64,000 nt of DNA from Burhinus oedicnemus. Lineage: Eukaryota > Chordata > Aves > Charadriiformes > Burhinidae. The position numbers and the translations under genes were made by a program. Numbering within the stretch: position 1 is the first letter of the stretch; each line of letters starts with the position of its first letter. This document shows, piece after piece, positions 30,901-45,900 of the stretch. The notes beneath the pieces were generated by a model that was given only the letters and a program-made list of their open reading frames with translations, did no database searches and had not been told where the DNA came from. Location: positions 5,343,633-5,407,632 of the forward strand of contig VFFE01007669.1 in NCBI GenBank assembly GCA_008921705.1, given 5' to 3'.

Positions 30901-33900
30901 TGGAAAAAGAATTAAATAAGCCTCAAGCGGTAGTATTTTTATCTACTGTGTAAATGAGGAAAAACGGGTGCAACTGAAGAAAAATTGACTGTGCAATAGA
31001 AAGGTCTAGTGGCATGCACGCGGGCTTAGAGAGGGTGTTGAACAGATTTCTTAAGTGGCCTGTTTCTGAATAATGAAATTTTACCTCAGCTATTGCTGTT
31101 TCTTACTCTCCTTTCTCCTTATGTATGATTACTGATCAGTGCTGGCCCATGGAAAGTGTACAGGCAGGCAGTAATAGTCACCTTGCAGCCAAACTTGCAG
31201 CAAGCTTCTAGCTCCCAGCCTCCAGATGGCATCAAAAGATATGGCTCCATTGGCATTAGTGGAAAAGCTAGCTCCTGTCACCTCTCCCAGAACTAAGTTA
31301 AAATGAGACCAAACGAGCACAGGCACTGGTCACACAGCAGTCATAAATGTTGATCACAATGTTATCTAGACAGATATTTGAAATAAGGTTATATGAGAAA
31401 GTCTGAGAGCCACTGGCATTTACTGATGAGAATTCCTTTCTGTATCTGTATAAATTTAGGGGTTGGCAAGATACTGCTGATTTCCTAGCAGTACATAGTA
31501 TCTCTGGTCATTGACAAGCTTTATTGTGCTAAAAGCTGTGTAAACACATTAAAATGCTGTTTGTTTTTTACAGAGTACATAAGGGTATATAAAGAAGGCT
31601 AGAGGGGCTGTGGTAATGCTAATGGACTTTTTAGTAACTGTTCAATGTTCTGTAATAACGATAACACATATGCCTTATAAATGTACTTCATAAGCTAAAG
31701 CTCTAAGATAAACTGCAAAAGAGATGAATAAGGGAAGGGATTTTTTTAGAGAAAAATTTAAAAAGCACAGAAGAGTTGCAACAGTAAGAATTAATCACAA
31801 AATTCAAGATAAGGCTGAGTCAGATAACCTTAGGGTAAAAAAAGCAAACTAAAGTGAGATTTCATCTGCCTAGAGAAAGAGTGACAAAATTAGATCCATC
31901 TACTTGCCACATTTGTGGATTTGTGGTTAGACAGTAAAAGCACAGCTCTGCCCCAGTACAGATTTTTTTCTGGCACTAAACTTACAGCCATGCTGAGGTT
32001 TCCATTTGCAGGATCAGTGAAACTTTTCTTCATAGCTTAGTATCTGAATTTAAGCAAGATATATTCCTAAAGAGGAATCAATCTTTTTGCTGTTTTTAAC
32101 ATCTTAGAACATACACATTTCTCATACTAAAATTCTCTTCAATCCATTAGGCTACATAAGAAATCATCAAATATCTTAAATTAACAAATATTGGTGTTGC
32201 TATAGTTTTAATTCATTCTCTGTATTTGCTGCTTCAAAAATCTGTCCTTGGAAAACTTGATTTCTCTGGGATTCCTCAAATTTCTCTTAGTTCTCTGCTC
32301 ATGTCTAGCAGTCCACAATACCTGCAGCCTGGTCAAATGTATGTGAGACCCAAAGCACTTAATGGGATCCAAAGTGGTGAAGTGTGCAGATCTGCAGCAA
32401 TGAATTGGTCGTTCGGTGCTGTAGGAGAATGTTTGTATGAGCAAAGTAGTGCCATTTTGTTCCTGAGGAGCTGACTAAATTAACTGAGTCAAAATGCCTC
32501 ACTCAGTCAGCTATTCTGTTCCAGCAAAAACTAGCGGAGTGGTTGACTGTGGTAACTGCAGTAAGCCAAAAATGAGAAGAGGGTGCATTCATCTTGGCTG
32601 TACTACCCACCAGTGACAACTCCCTCATCACTGTGGCCTTCAATTTCATGTCCCTTGCCTGCTAGCCCTGGGGCAGAGCCTGCTGCTGGCTCAGTGCAGC
32701 CAAGTGCTGTTCAGACAGAAGCACCATGGGTTTGTATGGTATTGGGAATATTTATCTACTGCAGCAGTGTTGGCCGTTTAACAGCAAATAAATAACACAA
32801 TAAATTCTATCCTAGGAACCCGCCATTGACTGCATGTCAGAAGATGGCTACAAGCTGGATAAAGTACGAGGTGAAATTGAATTTCATAATGTAACATTCC
32901 ATTATCCCTCCAGACCAGACGTAAAGGTAATTATTTGTCATCCATCCGGTGAACACAATTACTGTAAACAATCAAAATATCCTGGTTCTGCCAGCAATTT
33001 CTAGATTTCCAGTAGAGTTTGTTTTCCAGAAGCCAGACCCTCTGTTCAAAAGTAGCCTAAATAATTCTTCTATTAAAAGGTTCTTCTACTTACCATTTTG
33101 CTTATTTTACCATTCTGACATATCCATTGCCATGCATATTCCTTGCTGCTGAACATGTAGTAATTTCAGACAAATCCACCTGCATACAGCTTCTCTTTCA
33201 ATCAATTATGCACTTGTATCAACATGTGCTAGGATAGGATGCAAAGCTGAACAGTGCAAGGAGATTTTATAAAACTCTTCCATTACCCTGGGGAGGTGCC
33301 ATGTGACCCTAGCCATTAAAATGCTAGGAAAATGTACAGGAGCATTGACTGTATACCCCATTACTTCTCTACTACTGTGTTTGAATTGACAAATTCTCCT
33401 TGGAAAAGCAAATTATTGCACAAGAAAATGTATGTTATTGCTTCTAAAGAGAGAAGCATATCAAAGATCATATTTTTCTACATAATTCACTTTTACATTC
33501 TTAATATTTATGCTTTAAAAGGCATTCATAATACATGTGCAGTGTTCTTTATTGTCAAGTTCTCCAATGGTATTAACTTGATTAGTTCTTAATGATGAAC
33601 AACAGGAACAAACAAAATCTGCCTGCCTATCATGGAAAACAGTGCTCTGCATTTATAAACTTTTCAAACAATGTAAAAATATTTGGTTTTCTTTTTCATC
33701 TTTCTTCATAATATTTTTCTGAATTTTGTAAAATTGCTTTGAATCTCTATTTTAAGATACAGAATATACCCAATTGGTTGTGTGACTGTAAAAGAATTAC
33801 AATCGATAGATTCTGTTTCTTTTTTTTTTCCTCTCCAGATTTTAGATAACCTTAATATGGTTATTAAAGCAGGGGAGACCACAGCTTTTGTTGGAGCTAG

Positions 33901-36900
33901 TGGAGCTGGAAAAAGTACAACAATACAGCTCATCCAGCGTTTTTATGACCCCACTGATGGCATGGTGAGTGTACCAGTCTAGAATGTGTTCTTCTAGCCT
34001 AAGGAACTTGAAAGAATGACATGATTTCTTCTCCAAGGTGGGAAGGAAGACTCCTAACTTTTTTTTTTTTTTTTAAATGAGGAAAATATCCTCTTGTGCA
34101 TTTCAGGGGAATGCTGAACAGTCTTATCAAAAATAATTATGTGAAAGAGAAAAACTGTTAGGAGAAAATAAAAATTCAGTGCTAAATATGAATAAAATCT
34201 ACACCTATAGATAAGATAATTCAGGAGAGACAAATCATTTTCCATTCTGGAAAACATAGTATTGAACATTTAATCATTATCCCATAATATTGCTTTAGTA
34301 TTTGCAATTACCATTTAGTAATGGATTGGCTAAGAATATGAATTACATCTATTAACAGCCTCATTCCATTTATGTGTTCCTAGTTTGCACAAATCACACA
34401 CATGGTGACCTGTGTTTGAATGTACAAAAGACAAAGAACCAAATTATTTTAAAGATATAATTGTAATTTTGATGATTACTTTCCCTCTGGTTTTATTTCT
34501 GAGGCTAAGCAAAAGGAAGTATCAGGAAATGAAATCAAAGAGCACAACTCCTAGGCCCAAGAACTAGCATATACTACTGCCACTGCATTGCATTTTTTAC
34601 ATCAGAAAGCTGTTTTTTACACTGGTCAGGGAAACCCAGCATCACAGGCCCTTCATTTCCATTGTGTCTTTCTTTGTCTCTGAACTGGAGGGGACGATGT
34701 CCCTGACTTTTTTTCCTTTTGTTTTTTTTCCCCCCTGTTTAATTGGTTTCTGTAGATTACCCTGGATGGCCATGACATTCGTTCCCTTAATATCCAGTGG
34801 CTACGCTCACAGATTGGTATTGTTGAACAAGAGCCAGTGCTGTTTGCCACCACAATTGCAGAGAACATTCGCTATGGTCGGGATGAGGCTACCATGGAAG
34901 ACATAATCAAAGCAGCCAAACAGGCCAATGCTTACAATTTCATTATGGACTTGCCACAGGTATGCTGTGCCTTGTAAAACATTTGGCAGAATTTGATGGG
35001 AAAATAGAGAATCATTTTGTCCTTCCCCCCATGCAGCCATTTGTGCTCAGGTGGAAGGGCAAAAGATTAATATAGATAGTAAGCAGCAATCTATCCTTTG
35101 ACTAGAGTTAATTAGGTCTTACTACTTGTTTGTCACAAAATTAAAAAAAAACCACCACAAAACAAGAACTAGTTCCTCAGGAATCATATGCATGACATTC
35201 AATATCATGATAATAATCATATTATGATTTTAAAAGATGTATTTTTCATGCTATGGAGATCTATTTCTGCTCAGGCCAAAAGCATTTTAGATCCCAGACT
35301 CTCATGCACCAGCATATGTTTTTGAGCAGTCTGCACTGATCCTCACAATTTCATCTCCTTGTACGAGCTCTGTAAGTTAGCTGGAGGTTCCCTCTTCCCT
35401 GGTTCCTTCCCTTATGATGACAGGGCTTTGATCAGTCATATGGTATCATCCTTACTAAGCCCGTATGTGACAGTACTGGGATTTTTTTTTTTTTCTAGAA
35501 TGTTATTTTGCCAAGTAGCTTCTCAAAGGGACATGTTACAACAGTGAACCTGATTGACAGGATTCAAGTACCATTAACTAACGTCAGTATCTACTTTTTA
35601 ACCTCCATCTATGCATTTTCAGGCTTCCAGGAAAATATTCATAGAATGACTGTGTAAAGGTGACTGTTTATTTCCTGGAAATGGAGGAATAAACAAGATT
35701 TGGCTCTAGGTGAATATAATTACCCTGGGTCTTGAGATGCTAGGCTTTATGTGTTTATTTAATTCACTGCCTGAACCTGATGCCACCAGAGTATGATGTC
35801 AATGAATCACAGACACAAGTGTTCATGAGTCACAGGCCATCAGCAGGCAAGTCCAGCTCTGTGGAAAGTTTGCTGGTGAGTCATCTGATGGAGAGTGGGC
35901 AGGTTTTTCCTCTCCATTTCAGCATTTGCTGATATAGTTGTTTTGAGCCAAACCACAACATTCCACCTTTTTATCTGTACACACTTTTGGCTTGGGGTTG
36001 GAATCCCAGTTCAGGCAAAATGATGTTGTTCATTATGAAGGAAGTTATTTAATCAGCTCTCCTTTGAATTTGGTGCACTAATAATGTTTTTGTCTTTCAA
36101 AGACAATAATTTGTCTACTCCCAGGACAAATCTGAGTGACATTTTACCAATGTCTTCACCAGAAGCTTAACAGACTCTTTTGTTATCTGTTTCATTTTCA
36201 TTTTTTTTCTTCACACAGCAATTTGATACTCATGTTGGAGAGGGTGGAAGCCAGATGAGTGGAGGTCAAAAACAGAGGATAGCTATTGCTCGAGCTCTTG
36301 TGCGAAACCCAAAAATCCTGCTACTGGATATGGCTACGTCAGCACTTGATAATGAGAGTGAAGCTACTGTCCAAGAAGCACTTCATAAGGTTTGCCATAG
36401 CATAAATCAGACTTAAAAGGGCAGAAATTACTTTTAATGCACTCTGCAAAGGGTGCTGCTGAGTTGCAACAAAGCAGTGAGAAGCTTTTCTTAATAGCTG
36501 TTTCATATGCACAAGTAGAACCTTAGTATTATTGACAGAAAATAATTTTTTTTCACTTTGGGACATTAACAGAAATCTATAGTGCCCTTTGCTCAGAAAC
36601 AGATGGTCATTTATGGGCTATGGATGGAGTTCAAGTCAAAGTCAGCTGAAACCACTAGAAAGAGTCCTACTGATTTGACAAAACTTTAGATTACATAGTG
36701 CTGGTTCCAATCGTTTCTGTTTGGTGTTCTGGGAATGGGGCTGTTGTTCCCCATCAGGCTCGCCTTGGCCGCACAGCAATCTCGATAGCTCACCGCCTGT
36801 CAACCATCAAAGCTGCTGATGTCATCGTTGGGTTTGAGCATGGAAGGGTTGTGGAGAAAGGAACTCATGAGGAACTCTTGAAGAGGAAAGGGGTTTATTT

Positions 36901-39900
36901 CATGTTGGTGACCTTGCAAAGCAAAGGAGACACAGCACTTAATAGAGAAGCAATGGAAAGTAAGTGTTTTGTTTTCTTTGAGAAAATGATGTAAAATTCC
37001 ACAGAATGCAGATTATTGTTTTTTTAAATGAGGACTAGTTGCTTCTTTTTTTTTCTTCCGCCTTTATGGCTGAATTTTAACATTCGTAGAAGTAATACAT
37101 TAATAGCCCTAGCCAAAGTGGTTTTACTGCATATGCACTGAATGACCTTCCTAATATAGATCTGTCCTGAAATATTAATTCTGACCTGCAATACCTGTCA
37201 TTTTATAGCTCCATTTAGTGCTGACAGTCCAGTCCTGCTGCATTTGAAAAGCAAGCAAATTACAGAATATGCTGAAACCACCCTATTTGTTTTATTAGAG
37301 ACAGATTTGCATCAAAGCTTCTGGAAATGGAGGTCTAATAGACTGATCTGTTGTATTTTTGTGAAGCATCATACCTTGTTTGCATCCAGAGGGTAGTGGT
37401 CATCAACAAAATGTCCAGGTGGAGAATGGTGACAACTGGTATCCCTCAGGCATACTGGGACAGTACTATTTAATATCTTCATCAATGACATAGACAGTGG
37501 GATCGCGTACACCCTCAGCAAGTTTGAGGATGACATCAAGCTGAGTGGTGAGGCTTACAGGCCAGAGGGACCTGGACAAGCTCAAGAAGTGGGCTTATGT
37601 GAACCTCATGAGGTTCAACAAGGCCAAGTGCAAGGTGATGCACCTGGGTCGGGGCAACCCCCAGTATTAATACAGGCTGGGGGAGGAAGGGATTGAGAGC
37701 AGCCCTGCTGAGAAGGACTTGGGGGTACTGGTGGCTGGAAAGCTGGACATGAGCTGACAATCTTGCAGCCCAGAAAGCCAACTGTATCCTGGGCTACATC
37801 AAAAGAAGCGTGGCCATCTGATTGAGGGAGGTGATTCTGTGCCTCTACTCCACACTGGTGAGACCCCACCTGGAGTACTGCGTCCAGCTCTAGAGCCCTC
37901 AACACAGGAAAGACATGGACCTGTTGGAGTGGGTCCAGAGGAGGGCCACAAAAATGATCAGAGGGATGAAGCACCTCTGGGGACAGACTGAGGGAGTTGG
38001 GGTTGTTCAGCCTGGAGAAGACAAGGCTTCAGGGACACCTTATTGTGACCTTTCAGTTCTTAAAGGGGGCCTACAGGAAAGATGGAGACAAACTTTTTAG
38101 CAGGTCGTTTTGTGATAGGACAAGGGGTAATGGTATTAAACTAAAAGAGAGTAGATTCAGACTAGATACAAGGAAGACATTTTTTACGGTGAGAGTGGTA
38201 AAACACTGGAACAGGTTGCCCAGAGAGGTGGTAGATGTCCCATCCTTGGAAGCATTCACGGTCAGATTGGACAGGGCTCTGAGCAACCTGATCTAGTTGA
38301 AGATGTCCCTGCTCATTGCAGGGGGGCGGTTGGACTAGATGACCTTTAAAGGTCCCTTCCAACTCAAACTATTCTGAGATTCTATGATTGGATATGATTA
38401 TCTTAAAAGAAGAGAGCAATTACAGTGCTAAAATAGGGAAACAGTCTTTAGCAGTCACATCCCAAGTGAGATGGTGCTTGGGTTAATATTCAGCTAACTT
38501 CATCATGTCAAATACAAATATAAAATTGTGGTACATGTAGGTTGAGTAGCAAGGTTGTATTATATTCCTTGCTTTCTACAAAGCATTCCAGTTATGACTT
38601 AGAGACAATGCACTTTTTTGCAGAGCCACAGTGGACTTAGGTTGTATTCAATTTTAGCACAAACTGAAGAGCTCTATATACTGTATTTTACAGCAGCAGA
38701 AAATAACGTGGTTGAGCCAAATCTTGAGAAAGTCCAGTCATTCAGCAGAGGAAGCTATCGGGCCAGTTTGCGGTAAGTCTTAAAAATTATTGTAAACCTC
38801 AATATGTTTCCAGATCTCTATACTTCATTCCACTATTCCAAAATCCCAATAGTGCTAATGTATCATTTCGCTGTATGTTGTGTAAAAGAGGTTGGAAGGG
38901 CTGCAAGCATTTCACTAAGACAGAGTTCACTTGGAAAGAAATAGCTTGGGTAATACATTACTGATTGAAGGCCTATGGATAAATACCAAGACTCAATTTT
39001 ACTCCCCTTTCTATCCATAGTACTTTCCATTTCTGATCTACTACCATACAGCAATATATTTGTGTTACCTAATGCACTTTCAGACCAGTGACTTGAAAAA
39101 TGACTTGCTATGCAATTATTTGATAAATCAATGCAACGTACAAGGACATTTTTATTATGGCTTCTACTTGATGAAAGTTAAAGCATTTTACAAGACAGAC
39201 TGTCTTGTAGAGAGACACTTATTATTTCGGGCAAGCCCATGTCAGACGTATGCAAGTGAATACGTCTCCTACATTACAGAGTTATGTTTTGTCGGGGATA
39301 GAGGTCGATTGTTTCAGCATCCTGTTTTGCTGGAGTGAATTACTTGACAGTGATACCGGTGAATTGACTTGATGTCTTAATGGCTTGTGCAAATATAGTA
39401 GGATGCACCACAATTTTGCTGAACAAGTAGACGGTGCAGGGTACATATAAGACAATGTCTGAGTATTGGGTGTGGAATATGATTTTGAAAAGTATTTTTC
39501 CCTGTTGTGGGATATTTTCTTAAGAAGTTGAGAGAACATAGAAAAAGAAAGAAAAAGTCTGTGGGATTCCTGTGATTTGCCTCAGTGAATTGTGATTTAG
39601 TTGATATGAAAACTGCACCTCCTTTGCAAGCAAGTATTGTGTTACTGAGCTGTGAAGAACAGACTATTTCTGTCCTCTTTACAGAGCTTCACTTCGGCAG
39701 CGCTCCAGATCTCAGCTTTCTAATGTGGTCCCTGACCCTCCATTATCCATTGCCAGAGATCATGCAGAGTATATGAATCTTATGCCTTCTTATGGAGAAG
39801 ATGATGAACAAGCAAAAAAGGTCAGGTCCAACAGGTTGATATTAAGTTTTCAAACAAACAGATTATATTATTTGGTAATGATTACCTGTAGACATGTGCC

Positions 39901-42900
39901 TGTGTTACAGGAGTTGTTGGCAGATACATCTTGGATTCATCCTTTTCTCTACTTAAATAAAACCACAGCTTCAGTTCTTTTCCTCTGTGTAAACCTAGGC
40001 TGCATTTTGATGGCTGTTACGCTTATCAGTCCATATAAAATTTCTAGCAGAGCATGACCTGTTGGTAAATTGATATATGTTGTAGATTAAGTTAAAAAAG
40101 ACATATTCATAAATGCTGAGTTAACTGACAAAAAGCAAAATGCTCACTCTGAAATGTCATAGCCACTCAGTGATACAAATGACACTGCTGTTCAATAAAG
40201 AGTAAATTCACTTTCATCTCAAAATCATCTGGAGACTGGAGTAGAGACCCTCACTGCAACCTAACCCAGAGTCCTTTCACTGACAGTGTTGTTGTGCAAT
40301 CAACTAGCATAGAAAATAAAGACTGCATGACTTAAAATTATGCAGAATATGTAGGAATAGACACAGTGGGTTTCCAAAGTGCTTATGAAGCTCCCTGCAC
40401 CAATTTGCATGGCTACGGTTGTTCAGCGCAGAGTGCAGCAGTTAGAAGTCACTGTTCCTTGGTATTGCTAAGCCTATTTTGTGGATAAATAGAGGTCTTT
40501 AGTGCTGTCACCCTGGCACTAACTCAGAAGGAAGAGAAAATACAAGATGCTTCTACCCATTCTTCCTTGCACATTTCCAGTCAATAGGTCTTCACAGTGT
40601 CTGTTTTGTCTGAGCACTTCCAACCATATGAACTGAGGGAGATAGGCAGGGCTCAGCACACTGACTGTTACAAGAATTCGGCACAAATCAAGCTGCAGGG
40701 TAAGTTATAATTTGATGATGAATATTCTGCTCTTACTGGGAATAATTATGGGAATTCAGCATATAGTCTGAGGATGTTTCACAGAAGGAAGCATAATTAG
40801 CATGTATAAAGCCTGAATCCAGCTATCACTCTGAGACCTGCCTTTTCTTAACTATACAGCATACCTGTTAATTTGATGCAGAATCTGTCAGTGTGTTCAC
40901 CCCCAATACTTTGAAATAATATTTAAGAAGATTCCATAAGTGACACAAAAAGCTGCTTGTGAGGAAGAAGTTCAAGTTTTGGCACTGGGTATTGCATCAC
41001 ACCTCATCTGAAGGCAGCAAAAAGGGAACAGCTTGAGTTTCAGTGGCAGAAAATCTTAAACTGGTCATAATTAACCTCTTAAATTGGAGTAAGTAGAGCT
41101 GCATAAGGCACGAATCTCTCCCTTTTTCTCCAGGGACAGTAAAGGTAGTCATTTATATAACCTCTTGTGACTCCCTAGCCCCACAAAAGAGGTCCAGACA
41201 GCAGCCAAGACCCATCACTGCCCTTTCCCATACAAAGCTAGAGCAGCTGTTTGGGCACTAGATGGCCATTTAACAGATTACGCTTACTCTTTCATCTCAC
41301 TGTCAAAGGGACAACATCACTGGGGGAATACATTTGCTTCATAAATCCAACCTGTTGTTTTAGGAATCTGTTGCTGTGGAGGAAGATGTCAAGCCTGTAC
41401 CATTTACCAGAATTTTGAAATACAATGCCTCTGAATGGCCATACATGGTGCTTGGATCTCTGGCGGCAGCTGTGAATGGAGCAGTCAATCCACTCTATGC
41501 TTTGTTATTCAGTCAGATTCTTGGGGTATGTTATGCTAACATTTTAGAGTATATTTTAGCTCTGAAGCAGAGAGGAGTGAATGTATGATGCAGAACTTGA
41601 CATGTTTTGGGCAAATCTTTATATCTCGTCAAGTAAATGGGGTTAGCCTTCTTGCCTATAAACAATTATTCAGTAGAGATATTTATATCACTGTCATCGC
41701 ACTATCATTTGAGCTCTTTGAAGGGGTAGGCTCATCAGCATTTGTCATGTGTTCTTCATTATCTCTCTTGTTCACTTTCCAGAAGCTGTTGGGAGTGGGT
41801 TTCTATACTTGCATACAGTTTATTTTAGATGAGACAAGATCTACCTCATGCAGGTACGGTGGAGAGGGAGACATGCAGAGGTCCCTCCCTGCAGAATTTT
41901 TTTCTACAGACTTGGCCAAGCCTTTGAGAAAGCTTTGGATCAGAGCCAAAAAAACCTTCACTTTTTTGTTCATATATTTCAGGCAGCTCTTTGCTGCCTG
42001 CTCCCTGCAGAGTGCCCAGGGAGAGGTAGATAATTGTAACAGGGTTCATAGCTGCCAGCAAAAAGTAGACTTGCATCAATAAGTTTGGAAGACAAGCAGA
42101 AAATAGGAATATGCGTTAAACCTTGGCATTCACTAAAGAATGCATCAACGTCAAAATCCACAGCTTCACCTGAAACTTTCCAGGAGCTCAACCATGACTA
42201 TTTTTTCCTTCAAAAATGTGTCATAATAGAAAAAGGTTGCTTCCCCTTTTGTGAAACAGCTTTTTGGAGAAACATTTGCCATGTTACTGCGAAACTGGAG
42301 CGCTGCCTGAAAAAATGCAGTGCTGCTCTAACTAATGCCTAGGAAAGTGTCCTAAATTTTCAAGAACTAGGAGGGCAGAGAAAACCCCTCTGTTGATGCT
42401 GTTTCTTATTGAGTAAAGTAATGACATTCACTGGGAAGAAAATGGGAATGCCACTATCATTTTGCAGTTTGGGTACCCACCTGAGATAGGATAAAACTTG
42501 TGTTGTGATTCCCATGTACTTGTTTAGGTCATGGTAGGTACATGTGTGCGCAAAGAATATATGACTTAAAGGGCAGACACTCTTCTAGAAACTGGAGGTC
42601 TGAAACCTTTCAGGCAGGAAAAAGTGAATGAATGAGTGCCCTGGCATCTAAGCTACTGATTAGTAAATTGTTGAGAAAACGCTCCTAACAGCAGTGCCAG
42701 CAATCTGTCAAAGGAAAGACTGACCTTTTGCTGTTTGGTGTTTTTGGGGGTTGTTTTGTCTTAGACATTTCTCTCCGGGAAGTTACTCAGGACTTTGAAT
42801 CACATTTACTTGCAGCTTGATGTTTGCTAGCTAAGATTCAGGGAGGGGCAGAGCAAAAGACGTTCCAGTCCCTGTTGATCCACTTAGTGGCTTCTGGCCA

Positions 42901-45900
42901 ATGTGCTTGGCATCTTAGCCATAGATGTGCCACCTCCAAACACTTTTTGAGTATCTAGGCCTCATGTCAAGGACTGTGGCCTTCACTAGACAGCAAGTGA
43001 GAAACTGCTGTGTGCATTCTGCAATGAATCTAACCTTTGATTCCTTTTGAGAAAGGTTTTCTAGACACTGGGACATCTGGGGCTGACGTCATCCTGCAAG
43101 ATGCTAAATGCCTTCATTGCCAAGCATTAATTCCTTCTCTTGAAGGTCTCAGTCCATCAAAGGCGAGAGAGAGGCTGCAAGAAAAAAACAAGGCATAATG
43201 AACATGAGCAAAGTCCAGCATCTGTGTTTCATTATTCATAAATTTAAAACATTTCTGCCTAGTGCCAAGGCAGTCAGGCAGATGGAATATGCATCTGCTT
43301 TCCAAGCTGTCTGAATATCTGCAATGATGTGACAGACACGTGGGCTTGTACTCTGGGACCAAAATGCTGGGGAAGTGAGGGGAAAAATCCCCACATCTTT
43401 GAAATGAAAGGATAAATTTAGCAAAGTCTGCCTTGAAGGTTCTCAGAAATTAATCCCAAAAAGTGAATGAAGAACTTGATAATGCTGCATATGTCTTCTG
43501 ATCAGTTCGGATCAGAAGTGTACCTTTGGAACAAATTTCTCAGAGGTTTCTTCTGACTATGCTTTGGTTCCCACTGTGGAAGTGTCTCAGAGTATGGGAA
43601 ATGGATTCTTTCCAGGGAAACTCAACCGAAAGATGTGCTCTGACTGCTATTGGGCACGTAGCCCATGGCCCCACATAAAGGATAGTCCACGCTAAAACTG
43701 TTGAAACTTGTATAATCTGAACTTGGACACCTCAGCAACAACTCTTTCCTTTTATAGACTTGATGCTATTGTTCATGCTACATGTTACTGTAATCAGTAT
43801 TATTTTTTTAGACCAAGAACATAGGTCAAAAATATAGCTGAACATGTTAAGATAGCTGCAGAATGGGATAGTTCAATTTTACAGGACAGATTCGCAAGGG
43901 GGGAAAAAATCCTCTGCAATACCAAGATCTCTTCCCAATGAATGTTATCCACATTTCCTTCTGTAGGACTATAAAGTGTTATTGCTCTCAGTTTAAGGAA
44001 GAGAAAAAGCACATAGTTCAGCCCATTGCTCTTCTTCAACTGGGATGCTTCCTTGAATTTTGAGCCTGCAATAGGAATCCCAGACTGACCAATAACTGGC
44101 TTCACCAGAAACCCTCAAGGTGTCTTGCAGACATTGCAGATCTCTCAGCCTTTATCTAGGAGCAATGGAGAGAGAGCCTGGCCACAGGAACTGGGAAGGC
44201 CTTTCACAGCATATTGCTTGCATAAGAGAAAGCAGGGGAACCACTTTAAATGTGGGTGATATGCTTAGAATATTAAAGCAAAGGCTTACAGCACTCTCCT
44301 TTTTCTTGATTAATCTTGCCTACCATCTAGCCATACAGAAGCAATGAACAAAAGTTTATTTATAACAAGTATAAATACTTTCTGGAACTCATTGTAGGGT
44401 CCTAGGGCAGGTGTTTATCTCTCTTTTCAATGCAGAGTCTTGTATTTGATATTTATTTATTCAACCAGAGAGAAACATTTCAAAGTGTGAAGTTCAACCC
44501 ATGTATGGGGCCATCCCAGTGTTTCTGGATGACTGTGCAGAGACAGCACACAAATCACTTGTGAAAAAGCCATCAGCGTCTCTGGAGAGTAGTGTTTTAC
44601 ACGCCAGTTCACAACTGTATATTTATTATGATCCATCACCCACTCTGTTTATCATACTGCTTATTAGTTTTACTCATTAGAATTCCTATTCTTTTCAACA
44701 GGGGTTTTGCTGATGTTTTTTCATATGAAAAAGTACCACAGCACTGTAATTAACATGACATACATGTTAATGAATGTTCACAATGACGAGTAGTTAGTTA
44801 TTCCTCTGGTTATGTTTTAGGCTAGCTATGCACGTGGCATGACTGCTACTATGAAGTGCATTCTGCCATTCATGTCTAGATATTGCATACCATGAAAATA
44901 CCATCATGGCAATTCTAAAATCCAGAATCCTTGTAGGACACAGTTTATGCATGCACTGAGTTCATCTTGTATCTCATTCAGTCCAAGTGTTTAACTAGAA
45001 TAGTTCCTACAGAAAAAAAACCCAAACAAGCACAAAGCAGTAGTATCTTTTCTAGATACATAAGTTACAAAGACAGATGAAATCTGCACACAGCCTGTTC
45101 AATTCAGGATCAAACATGAATTACTGGATGTACAGTGGATTTCATTACAGGAATAGGAACAGCAGCAGACCATTATATGTTTTGTTCTTATTATGACAGA
45201 TCAAAACATACCTAGTGATTTTTTTTTTTAAACAGAGTAATCTGAGAAATAATATGCCTTGCTACTGATAAGACACCGTGGCATTGGAACAGTTCTTAGC
45301 TTGAAACACTAAGTGCCATTTTGATATTAACATTTTGGATTTTGCAGGATTTATTTTGTTACCAAGGTACTGATGTACGAAGTTAAAATCCTTGAAGTGG
45401 AATTCCCACTAGAGAACAGCTATTTCTTTTTCTCAAATTCATGCTCTAATGCTTCCCTGTTACTTTGATGCATAGCTCACTTGGAACCATAAATAACTTG
45501 GGCTGACCTTTTAAGACTAGTACTTAAGTTTATTTTTGTGGAATTTTTGTATTTGCAGCTGTAATGAAAATTCCTTCTTCTCTTTCTCCTGTTATATACT
45601 TACCTAGAAGAATTTAAGCTGTTTTTGATATAAATAAAAGTTGAATGCACAATTTATTTTTAATTATACCTTACAGATAACAGGTTGAGAGATTAGTCTA
45701 TTTATAGTAATTTTTACCTGTGAAATCCAATTAGAATTAATTTAAGGTTAGTGGAGAAGTACTAACATGAGCTGTGGCTTATACCTGCAAGTAGCACAGG
45801 TAGTTTAACAACTTCAGGTAGGTTGACTGACCTCTGCTGCTCTAACTGAAAGGAGTTGCTAAAGGATGTCTGCTTAGATTTGGACCACTACAGCAGCAGC

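Noticed and set aside
38866..39340. Several 60-90 codon frames on both strands downstream of ABCB11 exon 17.
   Set aside because: AT-rich intron sequence; none resembles a known protein.
41585..42082. 165-codon open frame in ABCB11 intron 19.
   Set aside because: No recognisable domain, no splice signals in keeping with an exon, and composition like the surrounding intron; long frames by chance are expected in 64 kb.
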